From Halococcus hamelinensis 100A6 (lineage in GTDB: Archaea; Halobacteriota; Halobacteria; Halobacteriales; Halococcaceae), in the NCBI RefSeq assembly GCF_000336675.1, contig NZ_AOMB01000031.1, positions 36,720 to 93,102 on the forward strand: a DNA stretch of 56,383 bases, written 5' to 3'. The stretch's first letter is position 1, and every line of letters begins with the position of its first letter. This document shows, piece by piece, positions 1 to 7,413 of the stretch. Position numbers and translations under genes: made by a program. The notes beneath the pieces are model-generated. The model did not search any database and was not told where the DNA came from. It saw only the letters and a list, made by a program, of their open reading frames with translations.

Positions 1-1
1 G

Positions 2-238
2 GGCTGGGCGGCGATCACGGTCTCGGCGCTCGTGGTCGGGGTCGCCGTCGGTGCCTCGTCGGCGTTCGCCTACGAACTCGGGGTGACCGTTCCGGTCATG
101 GTCGTCGGCCACGCGTTACTGGGGCTGGTCGAGGGGGCGATCACGGCCGCCGTCTACGGCTCCGTCGTGAACGCCCGACCGGACCTCGTCCTCGGGCGGT
201 TCGCGGACGACCCGGTCTCGCCGGAGGTGGACCTGTGA
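2..238 (+). CDS. cbiM: Energy-coupling factor Co/Ni transporter substrate-binding membrane subunit CbiM, C-terminal part
   Basis: This is the last 78 codons of a protein whose start lies outside the window. The visible part is almost entirely hydrophobic, with two helices and a short hydrophilic tail (DDPVSPEVDL). The motif GHALLGLVEGAIT is typical of the last helices of CbiM, the membrane subunit that binds Co(II) or Ni(II). The stop codon overlaps the GTG start of the next gene (GTGA), and the following genes encode CbiN-like, CbiQ and CbiO proteins, so this is the first gene of an ECF metal-transport operon. The identification rests on the operon as much as on the fragment. A second, complete cbiM lies at 45919-46599. 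Confidence 0.8.
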   Translation, partial: GWAAITVSALVVGVAVGASSAFAYELGVTVPVMVVGHALLGLVEGAITAAVYGSVVNARPDLVLGRFADDPVSPEVDL

Positions 239-534
239 GCACTGTCCGGACGAACCCGTGGGTCCGCCGGGCGTGTCTCGGCGTGCTGGTCCTCGTCGTC
301 CTGGCTCCCGTGTTCGGCTGGGCGTCGGGGGCCGTCGGCTACGCCGAACCGCTCGAGAACGCCGCCGAGATGACGGGGGCTGCCGATGCCGCCGTCACGG
401 TCCACGCCGGGGTCCTCCCCGACTACGCGGTCCCCGGTCTTGGCGCGCCGCTCGGCACGCTGGTCTCGGCGCTCGTCGGTGCGGCGCTGACGCTCGGTGT
501 CGCCGTCGGGGTCGGCCGGCTCCTCGAACGGTGA
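235..534 (+). CDS. cbiN: CbiN-like (PDGLE-type) small membrane subunit of Co/Ni ECF transporter
   Basis: This 99-residue protein has an N-terminal helix (about residues 14-34), an extracytoplasmic segment and a C-terminal helix (about 72-95). That is the layout of CbiN/PDGLE accessory subunits, which work with CbiM in metal capture. The segment EPLENAAEMTGA resembles the PDGLE motif, in which a conserved Leu-Glu pair follows the first helix. The GTG start overlaps the cbiM stop, and the stop overlaps the GTG start of cbiQ, so the three genes are translationally coupled. Sequence similarity in this family is weak, and the name depends on position between cbiM and cbiQ. Confidence 0.75.
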   Translation: MSTVRTNPWVRRACLGVLVLVVLAPVFGWASGAVGYAEPLENAAEMTGAADAAVTVHAGVLPDYAVPGLGAPLGTLVSALVGAALTLGVAVGVGRLLER

Positions 535-1343
535 CCGGGGTCATCGCGGCGTCCGTCGAAACGATCACGACCGCGCTTCGAGCCGTCTTCGCCGCCGAAC
601 GGGTCGCGACCAGTGACGGTTTCTTACAACGGCGTGACCCTCGCGCCTCGCTCCTCTCGATCTCGGGGCTCGCGCTGGCCACGATGCTCACACGGACGCT
701 CGCGGTCGTGGTCGCGCTCGGTCTCGTGACGGTCGCGCTCGCGTGGCTGTCCGCCGTCCCGCTGCGCCGACTCCTCGCGCGCTCGGCGGTCGTCCCGCTC
801 GCGTCCGCGTTCGTCGTCCTCCCGCAGGTCGTACTGTTCCCGGGCGATCCGCTCGTGGAGGTGGTCGGCGTGACCGTCACCGAGGCGGGCGTCGCGTACG
901 TCGTCCTGTTCACGTTGCGTGTCGGCGTCGGTGTCGCCTTCCTCTCGCTGATCGTGATGACGACGCCGTTCTCGGCCGTGGTCGCGGCGATGCGGGAACT
1001 CCGGATCCCGGTCGCGCTCGTCTGGACCATCGCCGTGACCTATCGGTACCTGTTCCTGTTCTTCGACGAGCTACAGCGGCTGATCCTGGCGCGGAACAGC
1101 CGAACGACCGGGGACTCGGGTATCCGTGGCGGCTGGCGCGACGCGAAGGGGATCGCGGGCACGTTTCTGTTGCGAACCCTCGACCGTGGCGAACGCGTCG
1201 GCCGCGGGATGCGGGCCCGTGGCGGTGCGCGGCCGCCATCACCGTACGGCCGCTCGCGAACCCTCGACGCCACCGACTACGCGCTGGTCGCGCTGGCCGT
1301 CGTCGCCGTCGTCGGGTCGGGGGTGGTCCGATGGGGCCCGTGA
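531..1343 (+). CDS. cbiQ: ECF transporter transmembrane T-component CbiQ
   Basis: This 270-residue membrane protein is the T-component that couples ATP hydrolysis to metal movement. The GTG at 531 was chosen because it overlaps the preceding stop codon and gives the normal CbiQ length; the open frame continues upstream only as overlap with the previous gene. Several hydrophobic helices lie between about residues 45 and 160, then a helix at the C-terminus. The cytoplasmic coupling region contains ARNSRTTG and RGMRARGG, corresponding to the Ala-Arg-Gly type motifs that contact the ATPase. It overlaps cbiO by 13 nt. The gene is clearly a CbiQ family member; the transported metal (Co or Ni) is not decided by sequence. 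Confidence 0.88.
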   Translation: MTGVIAASVETITTALRAVFAAERVATSDGFLQRRDPRASLLSISGLALATMLTRTLAVVVALGLVTVALAWLSAVPLRRLLARSAVVPLASAFVVLPQVVLFPGDPLVEVVGVTVTEAGVAYVVLFTLRVGVGVAFLSLIVMTTPFSAVVAAMRELRIPVALVWTIAVTYRYLFLFFDELQRLILARNSRTTGDSGIRGGWRDAKGIAGTFLLRTLDRGERVGRGMRARGGARPPSPYGRSRTLDATDYALVALAVVAVVGSGVVRWGP

Positions 1344-2131
1344 TCGAGGCACGGGAGCTGACACACGAGTATCCGGACGGAACGACGGCGGTCCGGGACG
1401 TGACCCTCGCCATCGAGGCGGGCGAACGGGTCGCGGTCGTCGGCGCGAACGGGTCGGGCAAGAGCACGCTCCAGCTCGTCCTCGGGGGGCTCGTCGAGCC
1501 GTCGGCCGGGACGGTGGAGTACTTCGGCGAGACGACCGACGCCGAAGCGGTCAGGGACCGGCTCGGCGTGCTGCTCCAGGACCCGAACGACTACCTCTTC
1601 AACACCACCGTCCGCGAGGACCTCGAATACGGCCCGGCACAGCTCGGGATGTCACGGGAGACGGCGGACCGACGGGTGGCGGCGCTCGCCGACGAACTCG
1701 GGCTTCGTGGGCTGCTGGAACGACCGCCGTTTCGGCTTTCGGGCGGCGAGAAGCAGCGGGCGGCGCTCGCGAGCGTTCTCGCGTTCGACCCCGACGTCCT
1801 CCTGCTCGACGAACCGTTCGGTGCCGTCGATGCCCACTATCGAGAGCGGATTCGAAAGCTGGTGACCGACCACGAGGGGACCGTGGTGCTGTTCACGCCG
1901 TCGCTCGACGCCGTCCCCGAGGTCGCCGAGCGCGTCGTCGTCGTCGGGCAGGACGGCACCGTCGTCGCGGACGGCTCCGTTCGGGACGTCCTGACGGACG
2001 GCTCGCTGTTGACCGAAAACGGGCTCCGACCGCCGGCGACGGTGCGGCTCTTCGAGGGGATCCTCGACGCGGCCGAGCTTCCCCTGACCGTCGCGGCGGC
2101 ACGACGGCGTCTCCTCCGTGAGGAGCGGTAG
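1331..2131 (+). CDS. cbiO: ECF transporter ATPase CbiO, with atypical H-loop
   Basis: This 266-residue ABC ATPase energises the CbiMNQ complex from the cytoplasmic face. Walker A is GANGSGKST (residues 38-46), the Q-loop glutamine is at about 83 (LLQDPND), the signature is LSGGE (136-140), and Walker B is VLLLDE (156-161). The switch-histidine position is unusual. Most CbiO proteins read THDLD there, whereas this one reads FTPSLD, so Pro190 replaces the histidine. The paralogue at 43865-44767 keeps THDLD. The start ATG lies inside the end of cbiQ. If only one ATPase serves this transporter, the missing histidine should lower or alter ATP turnover; partnering with the other CbiO is an alternative. 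Confidence 0.9.
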   Translation: MGPVIEARELTHEYPDGTTAVRDVTLAIEAGERVAVVGANGSGKSTLQLVLGGLVEPSAGTVEYFGETTDAEAVRDRLGVLLQDPNDYLFNTTVREDLEYGPAQLGMSRETADRRVAALADELGLRGLLERPPFRLSGGEKQRAALASVLAFDPDVLLLDEPFGAVDAHYRERIRKLVTDHEGTVVLFTPSLDAVPEVAERVVVVGQDGTVVADGSVRDVLTDGSLLTENGLRPPATVRLFEGILDAAELPLTVAAARRRLLREER

Positions 2132-2304
2132 CGGACGCCCCGGGGTTCGGCGGCGGATCCGGTTGCACGCGCTCGATTACCGCCCTCCACGGAGCGGTCG
2201 CGACGGAAGCTCTCTCGTTCCGTCACAGTGGTTCGACGAATCGGGTGTTGTATTCGACACGAAAATCACATGGATTTTATGGTATCCCGGACGTCGATCA
2301 CAGA

Positions 2305-2312
2305 TTTAAATA
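2305..2312 (+). promoter_or_regulatory. TATA box of gntP-type permease gene
   Basis: The sequence TTTAAATA is centred about 28 nt upstream of the ATG at 2336. This spacing implies transcription starting at or just before the ATG, that is, a leaderless mRNA. Confidence 0.65.
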
Positions 2313-2335
2313 GGGGTTGTGTAGAATCGTCGTTG

Positions 2336-3739
2336 ATGGGTATTAACGAGGTAGGATCCGGACTGCTCCAAACGGGTATCGTTCCAGCGCCGCTCCTGGC
2401 GCTGGTCGTCGGCACGGTCATCGTCATCCTCCTATTGGCGTGGCTAGACGTTCCGGCGTTTCTCGGGCTGATAATCGCCGCGTTCGCCGTCGGGTTGGTC
2501 GCGCCACAGGTCGCGCTCGGGAACGTGCCGACGCGGATCGCGGAGGCGTTCGGTGAGAACATGGTCGGTATCGGGATCCCGATCCTGATGGCGGCGATAA
2601 TCGGGAAATCGATGACCGACAGCGGTGCCGCCCAGCGGATCGTCCGAGGATTCGAGTCGCTCACCGGGCGGGACCGCGCCGAATACTCGCTGTTCGGGAG
2701 CAGTTTCGTGATCGCGATCCCGGTCTTCTTCGACAACGTCCTCTACTTGCTGACGCCGCTCGCGCGTACCGCGGCGGCGCGGATGGAGGACAACTACACG
2801 CTCTATCTCATCGCCGTCGCCGGCGCGGGGGTCGTCACCCACGGGTTCGTGCCGCCGACGCCCGGCCCGCTCGCGGCCGCGGACCAGCTCAGCGCGAACC
2901 TCGGCACGACCATCGTGGTCGGGCTGATGGTGGGGCTCCCGACCGCCGCGCTCGTCAGCATCGGCTTCGGGAAGTGGATCAACAGCCGCATGGACATCCC
3001 GCTCCGGGACTCGATGGGGATGACGACCGACGAGCTCGAGACGATGAGCACGATGTCGACCGACCGGCTGCCGGGGATCGTCGAGTCCCTCCTGCCGATC
3101 GTCATCGCCGTCGGCTTCATCGGCGCGAACACCACCGCGAGCAACATCTTCGGCGTCGGTGGCCAGCTCGGCGCGGTCATGAGCTTCGTCGGCGACGTGA
3201 ACTTCTCGCTGACGCTCGCGGCGGTCGTGGCGGCGATCACCTTCTACCGCGAGAGTTCCCTCGACCGGACCGACTGGGGTGAGGAGCTCACGCAGGCGCT
3301 CCAGAGCGGTGGGAACATCGCGGCGATCACCGCCGCGGGTGGCGCGTTCGGGGCGATGCTCGCCGCCGCGGGCATCGGCGAGTACATCGCGGGCATCCTC
3401 AGCGGCTTCGGGCTCGGGATCCTCGTCACGGCGTGGGTGATCGCGACCGCGGTCCGCATCGTCCAGGGGTCGGCGACCGTCGCGATCCTCACGACCGCCG
3501 GGATCGTCGCTCCGCTCGCCGGCGGGTTCGAGCCGAACGCCGCCTACCTCGTGATGGCGATCGGCGCGGGTGCGACGACCTTCTCGTGGTACAACGACAG
3601 CGGCTTCTGGATCATCAAGGAGCTCGGCGGGCTCACCCAGGTCGAGACCCTCAAGACCTGGAGCGTCGCCACGACGCTCGTCTCGGTGTTCGGGTTCGCC
3701 TTCACCGTCCTGTTCTCGACGTTCCTCCCCCTGAGCTGA
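2336..3739 (+). CDS. GntP family permease (gluconate/organic acid:H+ or Na+ symporter)
   Basis: This 467-residue protein has about 12 hydrophobic helices. The segments ILMAAIIGKSMTDSGAA, FDNVLYLLTPLA and HGFVPPTPGPLAAA match the GntP/GntT family, which imports gluconate and related sugar acids or small organic acids. The C-terminal part carries the typical WYNDSGFWIIK motif. The ATG at 2336 was chosen over upstream in-frame starts because it removes a non-family extension and lies at leaderless distance from a TATA box. The gene stands alone between the cbi operon and a convergent membrane-protein gene, so the exact substrate cannot be inferred from neighbours. Confidence 0.88.
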   Translation: MGINEVGSGLLQTGIVPAPLLALVVGTVIVILLLAWLDVPAFLGLIIAAFAVGLVAPQVALGNVPTRIAEAFGENMVGIGIPILMAAIIGKSMTDSGAAQRIVRGFESLTGRDRAEYSLFGSSFVIAIPVFFDNVLYLLTPLARTAAARMEDNYTLYLIAVAGAGVVTHGFVPPTPGPLAAADQLSANLGTTIVVGLMVGLPTAALVSIGFGKWINSRMDIPLRDSMGMTTDELETMSTMSTDRLPGIVESLLPIVIAVGFIGANTTASNIFGVGGQLGAVMSFVGDVNFSLTLAAVVAAITFYRESSLDRTDWGEELTQALQSGGNIAAITAAGGAFGAMLAAAGIGEYIAGILSGFGLGILVTAWVIATAVRIVQGSATVAILTTAGIVAPLAGGFEPNAAYLVMAIGAGATTFSWYNDSGFWIIKELGGLTQVETLKTWSVATTLVSVFGFAFTVLFSTFLPLS

Positions 3740-3774
3740 GGCGGGAGTCGGGTATTTCTGGAGTGGGACTGGCG

Positions 3775-4107
3775 CTACGAGCGTCGCTGTGAGAGCCAGC
3801 CGCTCGCCGCCCACGCGCTCGCCATGACCGCATCGAACGTCGCGAGGCGACGAGAGGTCGCGCTGTAGCCGGCGAGAAACACCATGCTGAGGGCGTGGAG
3901 CGCGTCGATACACGTCCCCGCCGTCCGCCATCCGTCGGTGTGCGTTCGACCCACCGTGAGCGCCTGGAGAACGTGTCTCGCGCCCAGGAGACGGCCGACG
4001 GCCACGGCTCGCGACGACCGCTCGCCGGTGACGCGTTCGACGATGGGTCCCGACGCGACGACCAGCAACGCGCCGTAGACGCAGCGGGCGACGGCGAGCC
4101 GTCTCAT
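3775..4107 (-). CDS. Small membrane protein of unknown function
   Basis: This 110-residue protein starts MRRLAVARCVYG. It contains three or so weakly hydrophobic segments and the motif GRLLGARHVLQAL, which recurs in haloarchaeal membrane proteins of unknown role. The ATG at 4107 overlaps the TGA of the upstream SDR gene (ATGA), which indicates co-transcription and translational coupling. The same frame stays open far upstream, but only as a shadow of the SDR and GH15 genes; the coupled start gives the only plausible protein. No catalytic motif is visible. A role with the SDR enzyme is possible from the operon but is not shown by the sequence. Confidence 0.65.
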   Translation of the reverse strand: MRRLAVARCVYGALLVVASGPIVERVTGERSSRAVAVGRLLGARHVLQALTVGRTHTDGWRTAGTCIDALHALSMVFLAGYSATSRRLATFDAVMASAWAASGWLSQRRS

Positions 4108-5132
4108 TCGGTCTCGGTCGGCTCGGCCCCGTCGTCGCTCCCGCCGACCCAGAGACGTGCGAACAACGTGACGAGCAGCGCCGCGACGACGCCGATCGAC
4201 CGGCGGTGCTTCGCGAGCTGGAGCTGGCGGCTGGTCGGGATCGCGCGCTCGTCGAACGGCCCGTGCGCGCCCGCGTCGCCCTCGACGGGGTCGAAGAGGT
4301 TGTCGGGGCGGTCGGGGTCGTAGTCGAGGTCCGAGAACTGGCCGCCGTAGGCGGTCCGTGCGAGGTAGCGGTCGACGAACCACGGCACGAGCTTGTTCCC
4401 CCAGATGGTCTTCAGCGACGCGCGGCCGACGTAGAGCTCCCGACGGCGGTTGTAGGAGACCCAGTGGATCGCGTCGGCGGCGACCTCGGGCTGGTAGATC
4501 GGAGGAACGGGTTGGGGATACTCGTCGACGTGGCCCCGGCAGTGCTCGAACTGGGGGGTGTTGAGCCCCGGGAGCTGGACCATCGAGATATCGACGTCGG
4601 AGTCGTCGTGGATGAGTTCGGTCCTGAGGGACTCGGTCATCCCGCGGATCGCGAACTTCGAGCCGCTGTAGGCCGACTGGAGCGGGATCCCGCGATACGA
4701 CATCGCCGACCCGACCTGGACGAGCTTCCCCTCGTCGCGCGGTACCATCCGTGAGAGCGCGGCCCGCGAACCGTTGACGGCCCCGAGGTACGTGACCGCC
4801 GTGACGCGGTTGTACTCCTCGGGGTCGACGTCGAGGAACTCCGCGAAGACGGTCGTCATCGCGTCGTTGATCCAGACGTCGATCGGGCCGAACTCCTCCT
4901 CGACCGCGTCGGCGGCGTTCTCGACCTCCTCGTGTTCGGTGACGTCGGTCTGCACCGCGAGCGCCTCGCCGCCCGCCTCCTCGACGTCCTCCTTCGTGGC
5001 GTCGAGGCCGTCCTCGCCCCGCGCGAGCAGGCCGACGTGCGCGCCGTCCTCGCCGAACTTCCGGGCGGTCGCCCGTCCGATACCCGAGGTCGCGCCGGTG
5101 ATGACGACCACGTCGGCGTCGTCCGACGTCAC
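4104..5132 (-). CDS. Short-chain dehydrogenase/reductase with C-terminal membrane anchor
   Basis: This 342-residue SDR has the classical cofactor motif TGATSGIG (residues 12-19), a catalytic Ser142 (GSAMSY) and the YxxxK pair Tyr155 and Lys159 (SAYSGSKFA). The usual NNAG structural motif reads NDAM (89-92), a less common variant. After the Rossmann domain (to about 240) the protein has a 100-residue extension that ends in one hydrophobic helix (IGVVAALLVTLFARLWV), so it is probably membrane-anchored. The cofactor is probably NAD(P)H and the substrate unknown; lipid or steroid-like ketones are common for membrane-bound SDRs, but this is inference. It is followed by a coupled small membrane-protein gene. 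Confidence 0.88.
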   Translation of the reverse strand: MTSDDADVVVITGATSGIGRATARKFGEDGAHVGLLARGEDGLDATKEDVEEAGGEALAVQTDVTEHEEVENAADAVEEEFGPIDVWINDAMTTVFAEFLDVDPEEYNRVTAVTYLGAVNGSRAALSRMVPRDEGKLVQVGSAMSYRGIPLQSAYSGSKFAIRGMTESLRTELIHDDSDVDISMVQLPGLNTPQFEHCRGHVDEYPQPVPPIYQPEVAADAIHWVSYNRRRELYVGRASLKTIWGNKLVPWFVDRYLARTAYGGQFSDLDYDPDRPDNLFDPVEGDAGAHGPFDERAIPTSRQLQLAKHRRSIGVVAALLVTLFARLWVGGSDDGAEPTETE

Positions 5133-5258
5133 GGTTCGACCCTCGCAGTTCGTGGTGTGGGTTCGGCCATACGACTGTCCGACCGTCCGCCCGTCGCGAG
5201 TTTATCCGGACGGCTTGCGAATACACATCGGCTAAGACCCTGCGAAAACGGGGATAGA

Positions 5259-5268
5259 AGGTTATACC
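5259..5268 (+). promoter_or_regulatory. TATA-like element upstream of GH15 gene
   Basis: AGGTTATACC is centred about 30 nt before the ATG at 5294, and nearly 100 nt before the GH15 start at 5362. The predicted transcript therefore begins near 5290, just ahead of a 23-codon leader ORF. Confidence 0.5.
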
Positions 5269-5293
5269 CGTCGCACGGTCGATGGATCGACCA

Positions 5294-5365
5294 ATGAGTT
5301 CGACTGTCCGCTCGGTCGACGTATCGCCCGACGAACGACGGATGCCGGTGCCGCGAGACCGATGA
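5294..5365 (+). CDS. Possible 23-residue leader peptide coupled to GH15 gene
   Basis: A 23-codon frame starts with ATG at 5294 (MSSTVRSVDV...) and ends at TGA 5363-5365, overlapping the ATG of the GH15 gene (ATGA). It begins about 30 nt after a TATA-like element, where a leaderless transcript would start. The peptide is charged and has no recognised motif. It could be a translated leader that delivers ribosomes to the GH15 start, or a chance open frame in GC-rich DNA. Confidence 0.3.
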   Translation: MSSTVRSVDVSPDERRMPVPRDR

Positions 5366-7191
5366 GCGGGTACAAACCGCTCGCCGACTACGGGCTGATC
5401 GGCAACCTCGAGACCTGCGCGCTCGTCGGTCGCGACGGCGCGATCGACTGGTGTTGTCTCCCGCGGCTCAACTCCTCGTCGGTCTTCGCCGCGGTCCTCG
5501 ACGCCGAGCGCGGCGGCCGGTTCACCATCCAGCCGACGAACGAGTTCGAGGCCGAACAGCAGTACATGGAGCGCACCAACGTGCTCCAGACCACCTTCCA
5601 CACCGACTCCGGGACCGCGACGGTGACGGACTTCATGCCGCTCTCGGCGGGCAACGACGGCAACCAGCCCAAGGTCCGGGGGCTCTACCGCGAGGTGGCC
5701 TGCACCGACGGCAGCGTGGACCTCGAGGTCGCGTTCGAGCCGCGATTCGACTACGCCCGCTCCGAGACCGAAGTCGAGTCGATCGACGGCGGCGTGGTGG
5801 CGACCGGCGAAGCTCGACGGATCGCGCTGTCGAGCCCGGTCGACCTCGACGCCGACGGCGACTCCGCCTCCGCGTCGTACTCGCTCGACGCCCACGATTC
5901 GGGCTGGTTCGTGCTCGAATACGGTACCCGGGCTCCACGGGAGCCCGAGGCGTGTGAACGGCTGCTCGACGATACCGTCGAGTTCTGGCGCGATTGGACC
6001 CACTCCTGTGACGGCGAGGACTGTCCGTTCGCGGGCTACAACCACGACGCCGTGGTGCGTTCGGAGCTCGCGCTCAAACTCCTCACGTACCAGGGAACCA
6101 GCGGCATCACCGCCGCCCCCACGACGTCGCTCCCCGAGGTGGTCGGCGGGGTCAGGAACTGGGACTACCGCTACAACTGGATCCGTGACGGCGCGTTCAC
6201 CGTGCGAGCGTTCGCCAACCTCGGCGACATCCAGGAGGCCGTCGACTACCTCGACGACTTCCTCCGGCTGAGCCGCGAGGTCGACCCGAGCGAGATGCAG
6301 CCGCTCTACGGCCTCCAGCACGACTCGACCTACGAGGAGACCGAACTCGACCACCTCGAAGGCTATCGGGAGTCGTCCCCCGTCCGGATCGGTAACGGCG
6401 CGGCCGACCAGCTCCAGCTCGGGATGTACGGCGAGCTCGTGCTCGCGATCCACCAGCTCTCGTGGTCCGACCGGGAGATCGCGGGCGACGACTGGACCGC
6501 GATCCGGGAGATCGTGGAGTTCGTTCGCGAGGCGTGGGAGCGCCCCGACGCGGGCATCTGGGAGATGCGGAGCGGACCGAAACAGTTCGTCCACTCGAAG
6601 GCGATGTGCTGGGTCGCGATCGACCGCGCGATCGAGATGGCCGACGAACACGGCTTCGACGCGCCGCTCGACGACTGGCGCGCCGACAGGGAGGAGATAA
6701 AGGAGACGGTCATCGAACGCGGCTTCGACGAGGAGCGCAACACCTTCACCCAGGCGTTCGACGACGACCAGCTCGACGGCTCCCTCCTCCTGCTCCCGCT
6801 CTCGGGCTTTCTCGACTTCGACGACCCGCGGATCCAGGGCACCATCGAGTCGGTCCGCGAGGAGCTCACGACCGACGACGGGCTGGTCTATCGCTACGAG
6901 GACGACGACCTGCCGGGACAGGAGGGAACCTTCGTGCTCTGTTCGTTCTGGCTCGTCGACTGCCTCGCGCTGATGGGCGAGGTCGAGCGCGCACACGAGG
7001 TCTACGACACCCTCTGTGGGTACACCAGCCCGCTCGGGCTCGTCTCCGAGGAGATCGATCCCGACTCGGGCGAACTGCTCGGGAACTACCCGCAGGCGTT
7101 CAGCCACATCGGCCTCGTCAACAGCGCGCTCTACCTCCACGAGGCCGAAACCGGCGGGGCCGTCGAGCCGTTCCAGACGCAGTCGCCGTGA
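5362..7191 (+). CDS. Glycoside hydrolase family 15 protein (glucoamylase/trehalase-like)
   Basis: This 609-residue protein hydrolyses alpha-linked glucosides from the non-reducing end; the family includes glucoamylases and archaeal trehalases. The N-terminal beta-sandwich domain begins KPLADYGLIGNLETCAL and contains RDGAIDWCCLPR. The catalytic (alpha/alpha)6 barrel contains RNWDYRYNWIRDGAF, the general acid Glu401 in GIWEMRSG, and the second catalytic glutamate Glu521 in GQEGTFVLCSFWL. The segment SPVRIGNGAA lines the substrate site. No signal peptide is visible, so it is probably cytoplasmic and acts on storage or compatible-solute glucosides. The start ATG overlaps the stop of a short leader ORF. 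Substrate choice between oligosaccharides and trehalose remains open. Confidence 0.92.
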   Translation: MSGYKPLADYGLIGNLETCALVGRDGAIDWCCLPRLNSSSVFAAVLDAERGGRFTIQPTNEFEAEQQYMERTNVLQTTFHTDSGTATVTDFMPLSAGNDGNQPKVRGLYREVACTDGSVDLEVAFEPRFDYARSETEVESIDGGVVATGEARRIALSSPVDLDADGDSASASYSLDAHDSGWFVLEYGTRAPREPEACERLLDDTVEFWRDWTHSCDGEDCPFAGYNHDAVVRSELALKLLTYQGTSGITAAPTTSLPEVVGGVRNWDYRYNWIRDGAFTVRAFANLGDIQEAVDYLDDFLRLSREVDPSEMQPLYGLQHDSTYEETELDHLEGYRESSPVRIGNGAADQLQLGMYGELVLAIHQLSWSDREIAGDDWTAIREIVEFVREAWERPDAGIWEMRSGPKQFVHSKAMCWVAIDRAIEMADEHGFDAPLDDWRADREEIKETVIERGFDEERNTFTQAFDDDQLDGSLLLLPLSGFLDFDDPRIQGTIESVREELTTDDGLVYRYEDDDLPGQEGTFVLCSFWLVDCLALMGEVERAHEVYDTLCGYTSPLGLVSEEIDPDSGELLGNYPQAFSHIGLVNSALYLHEAETGGAVEPFQTQSP

Positions 7192-7276
7192 CTCGAGGGT
7201 GGGTGCGGCGCGTGGATACGTCCTCAGGATCCGGCTCGGGTCGGTCGGTTACCGGAAACGAGGTCGGGACTCCGCT

Positions 7277-7288
7277 GGGTATTTACCC
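7277..7288 (+). promoter_or_regulatory. TATA-like element with inverted repeat upstream of coxA
   Basis: GGGTATTTACCC is a GGGTA/TACCC inverted repeat around TT and also looks like an archaeal TATA box. It is centred about 27 nt before the ATG of a 34-codon leader ORF and about 125 nt before coxA. Confidence 0.5.
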
Positions 7289-7308
7289 CCACCGCTCCAG
7301 TTCCGGGT

Positions 7309-7413
7309 ATGCATCGTTCCGCGTTCGCACCGAGACGGCAGACGCGATCGCTTGAACCGGCAAGCGAAACGATCGAGCGGGCGGCCGTTCTCGATACGAC
7401 CGTGCCATGCTGA
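7309..7413 (+). CDS. Possible 34-residue leader ORF overlapping coxA start
   Basis: A 34-codon frame starts with ATG at 7309 (MHRSAFAPRRQ...) and ends with TGA at 7411-7413, overlapping the first seven bases of coxA (ATGCTGA). It begins at leaderless distance from the TATA-like element at 7277-7288. The product is basic at the N-terminus and has no recognised domain. It may be a translated leader or a chance frame. Confidence 0.33.
   Translation: MHRSAFAPRRQTRSLEPASETIERAAVLDTTVPC

Noticed and set aside
258-530. N-terminal extension of cbiQ to 258
   Set aside because: The extension is Arg-rich, overlaps the CbiN-like gene in another frame and is not membrane-like. GTG 531 overlaps the previous stop and gives a normal CbiQ.
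3775-7140. A 1121-codon open frame on the minus strand
   Set aside because: It is antisense to the GH15 gene and overlaps the SDR gene in another frame; only its last 110 codons look like a real membrane protein. Long antisense frames are expected in GC-rich haloarchaeal DNA.
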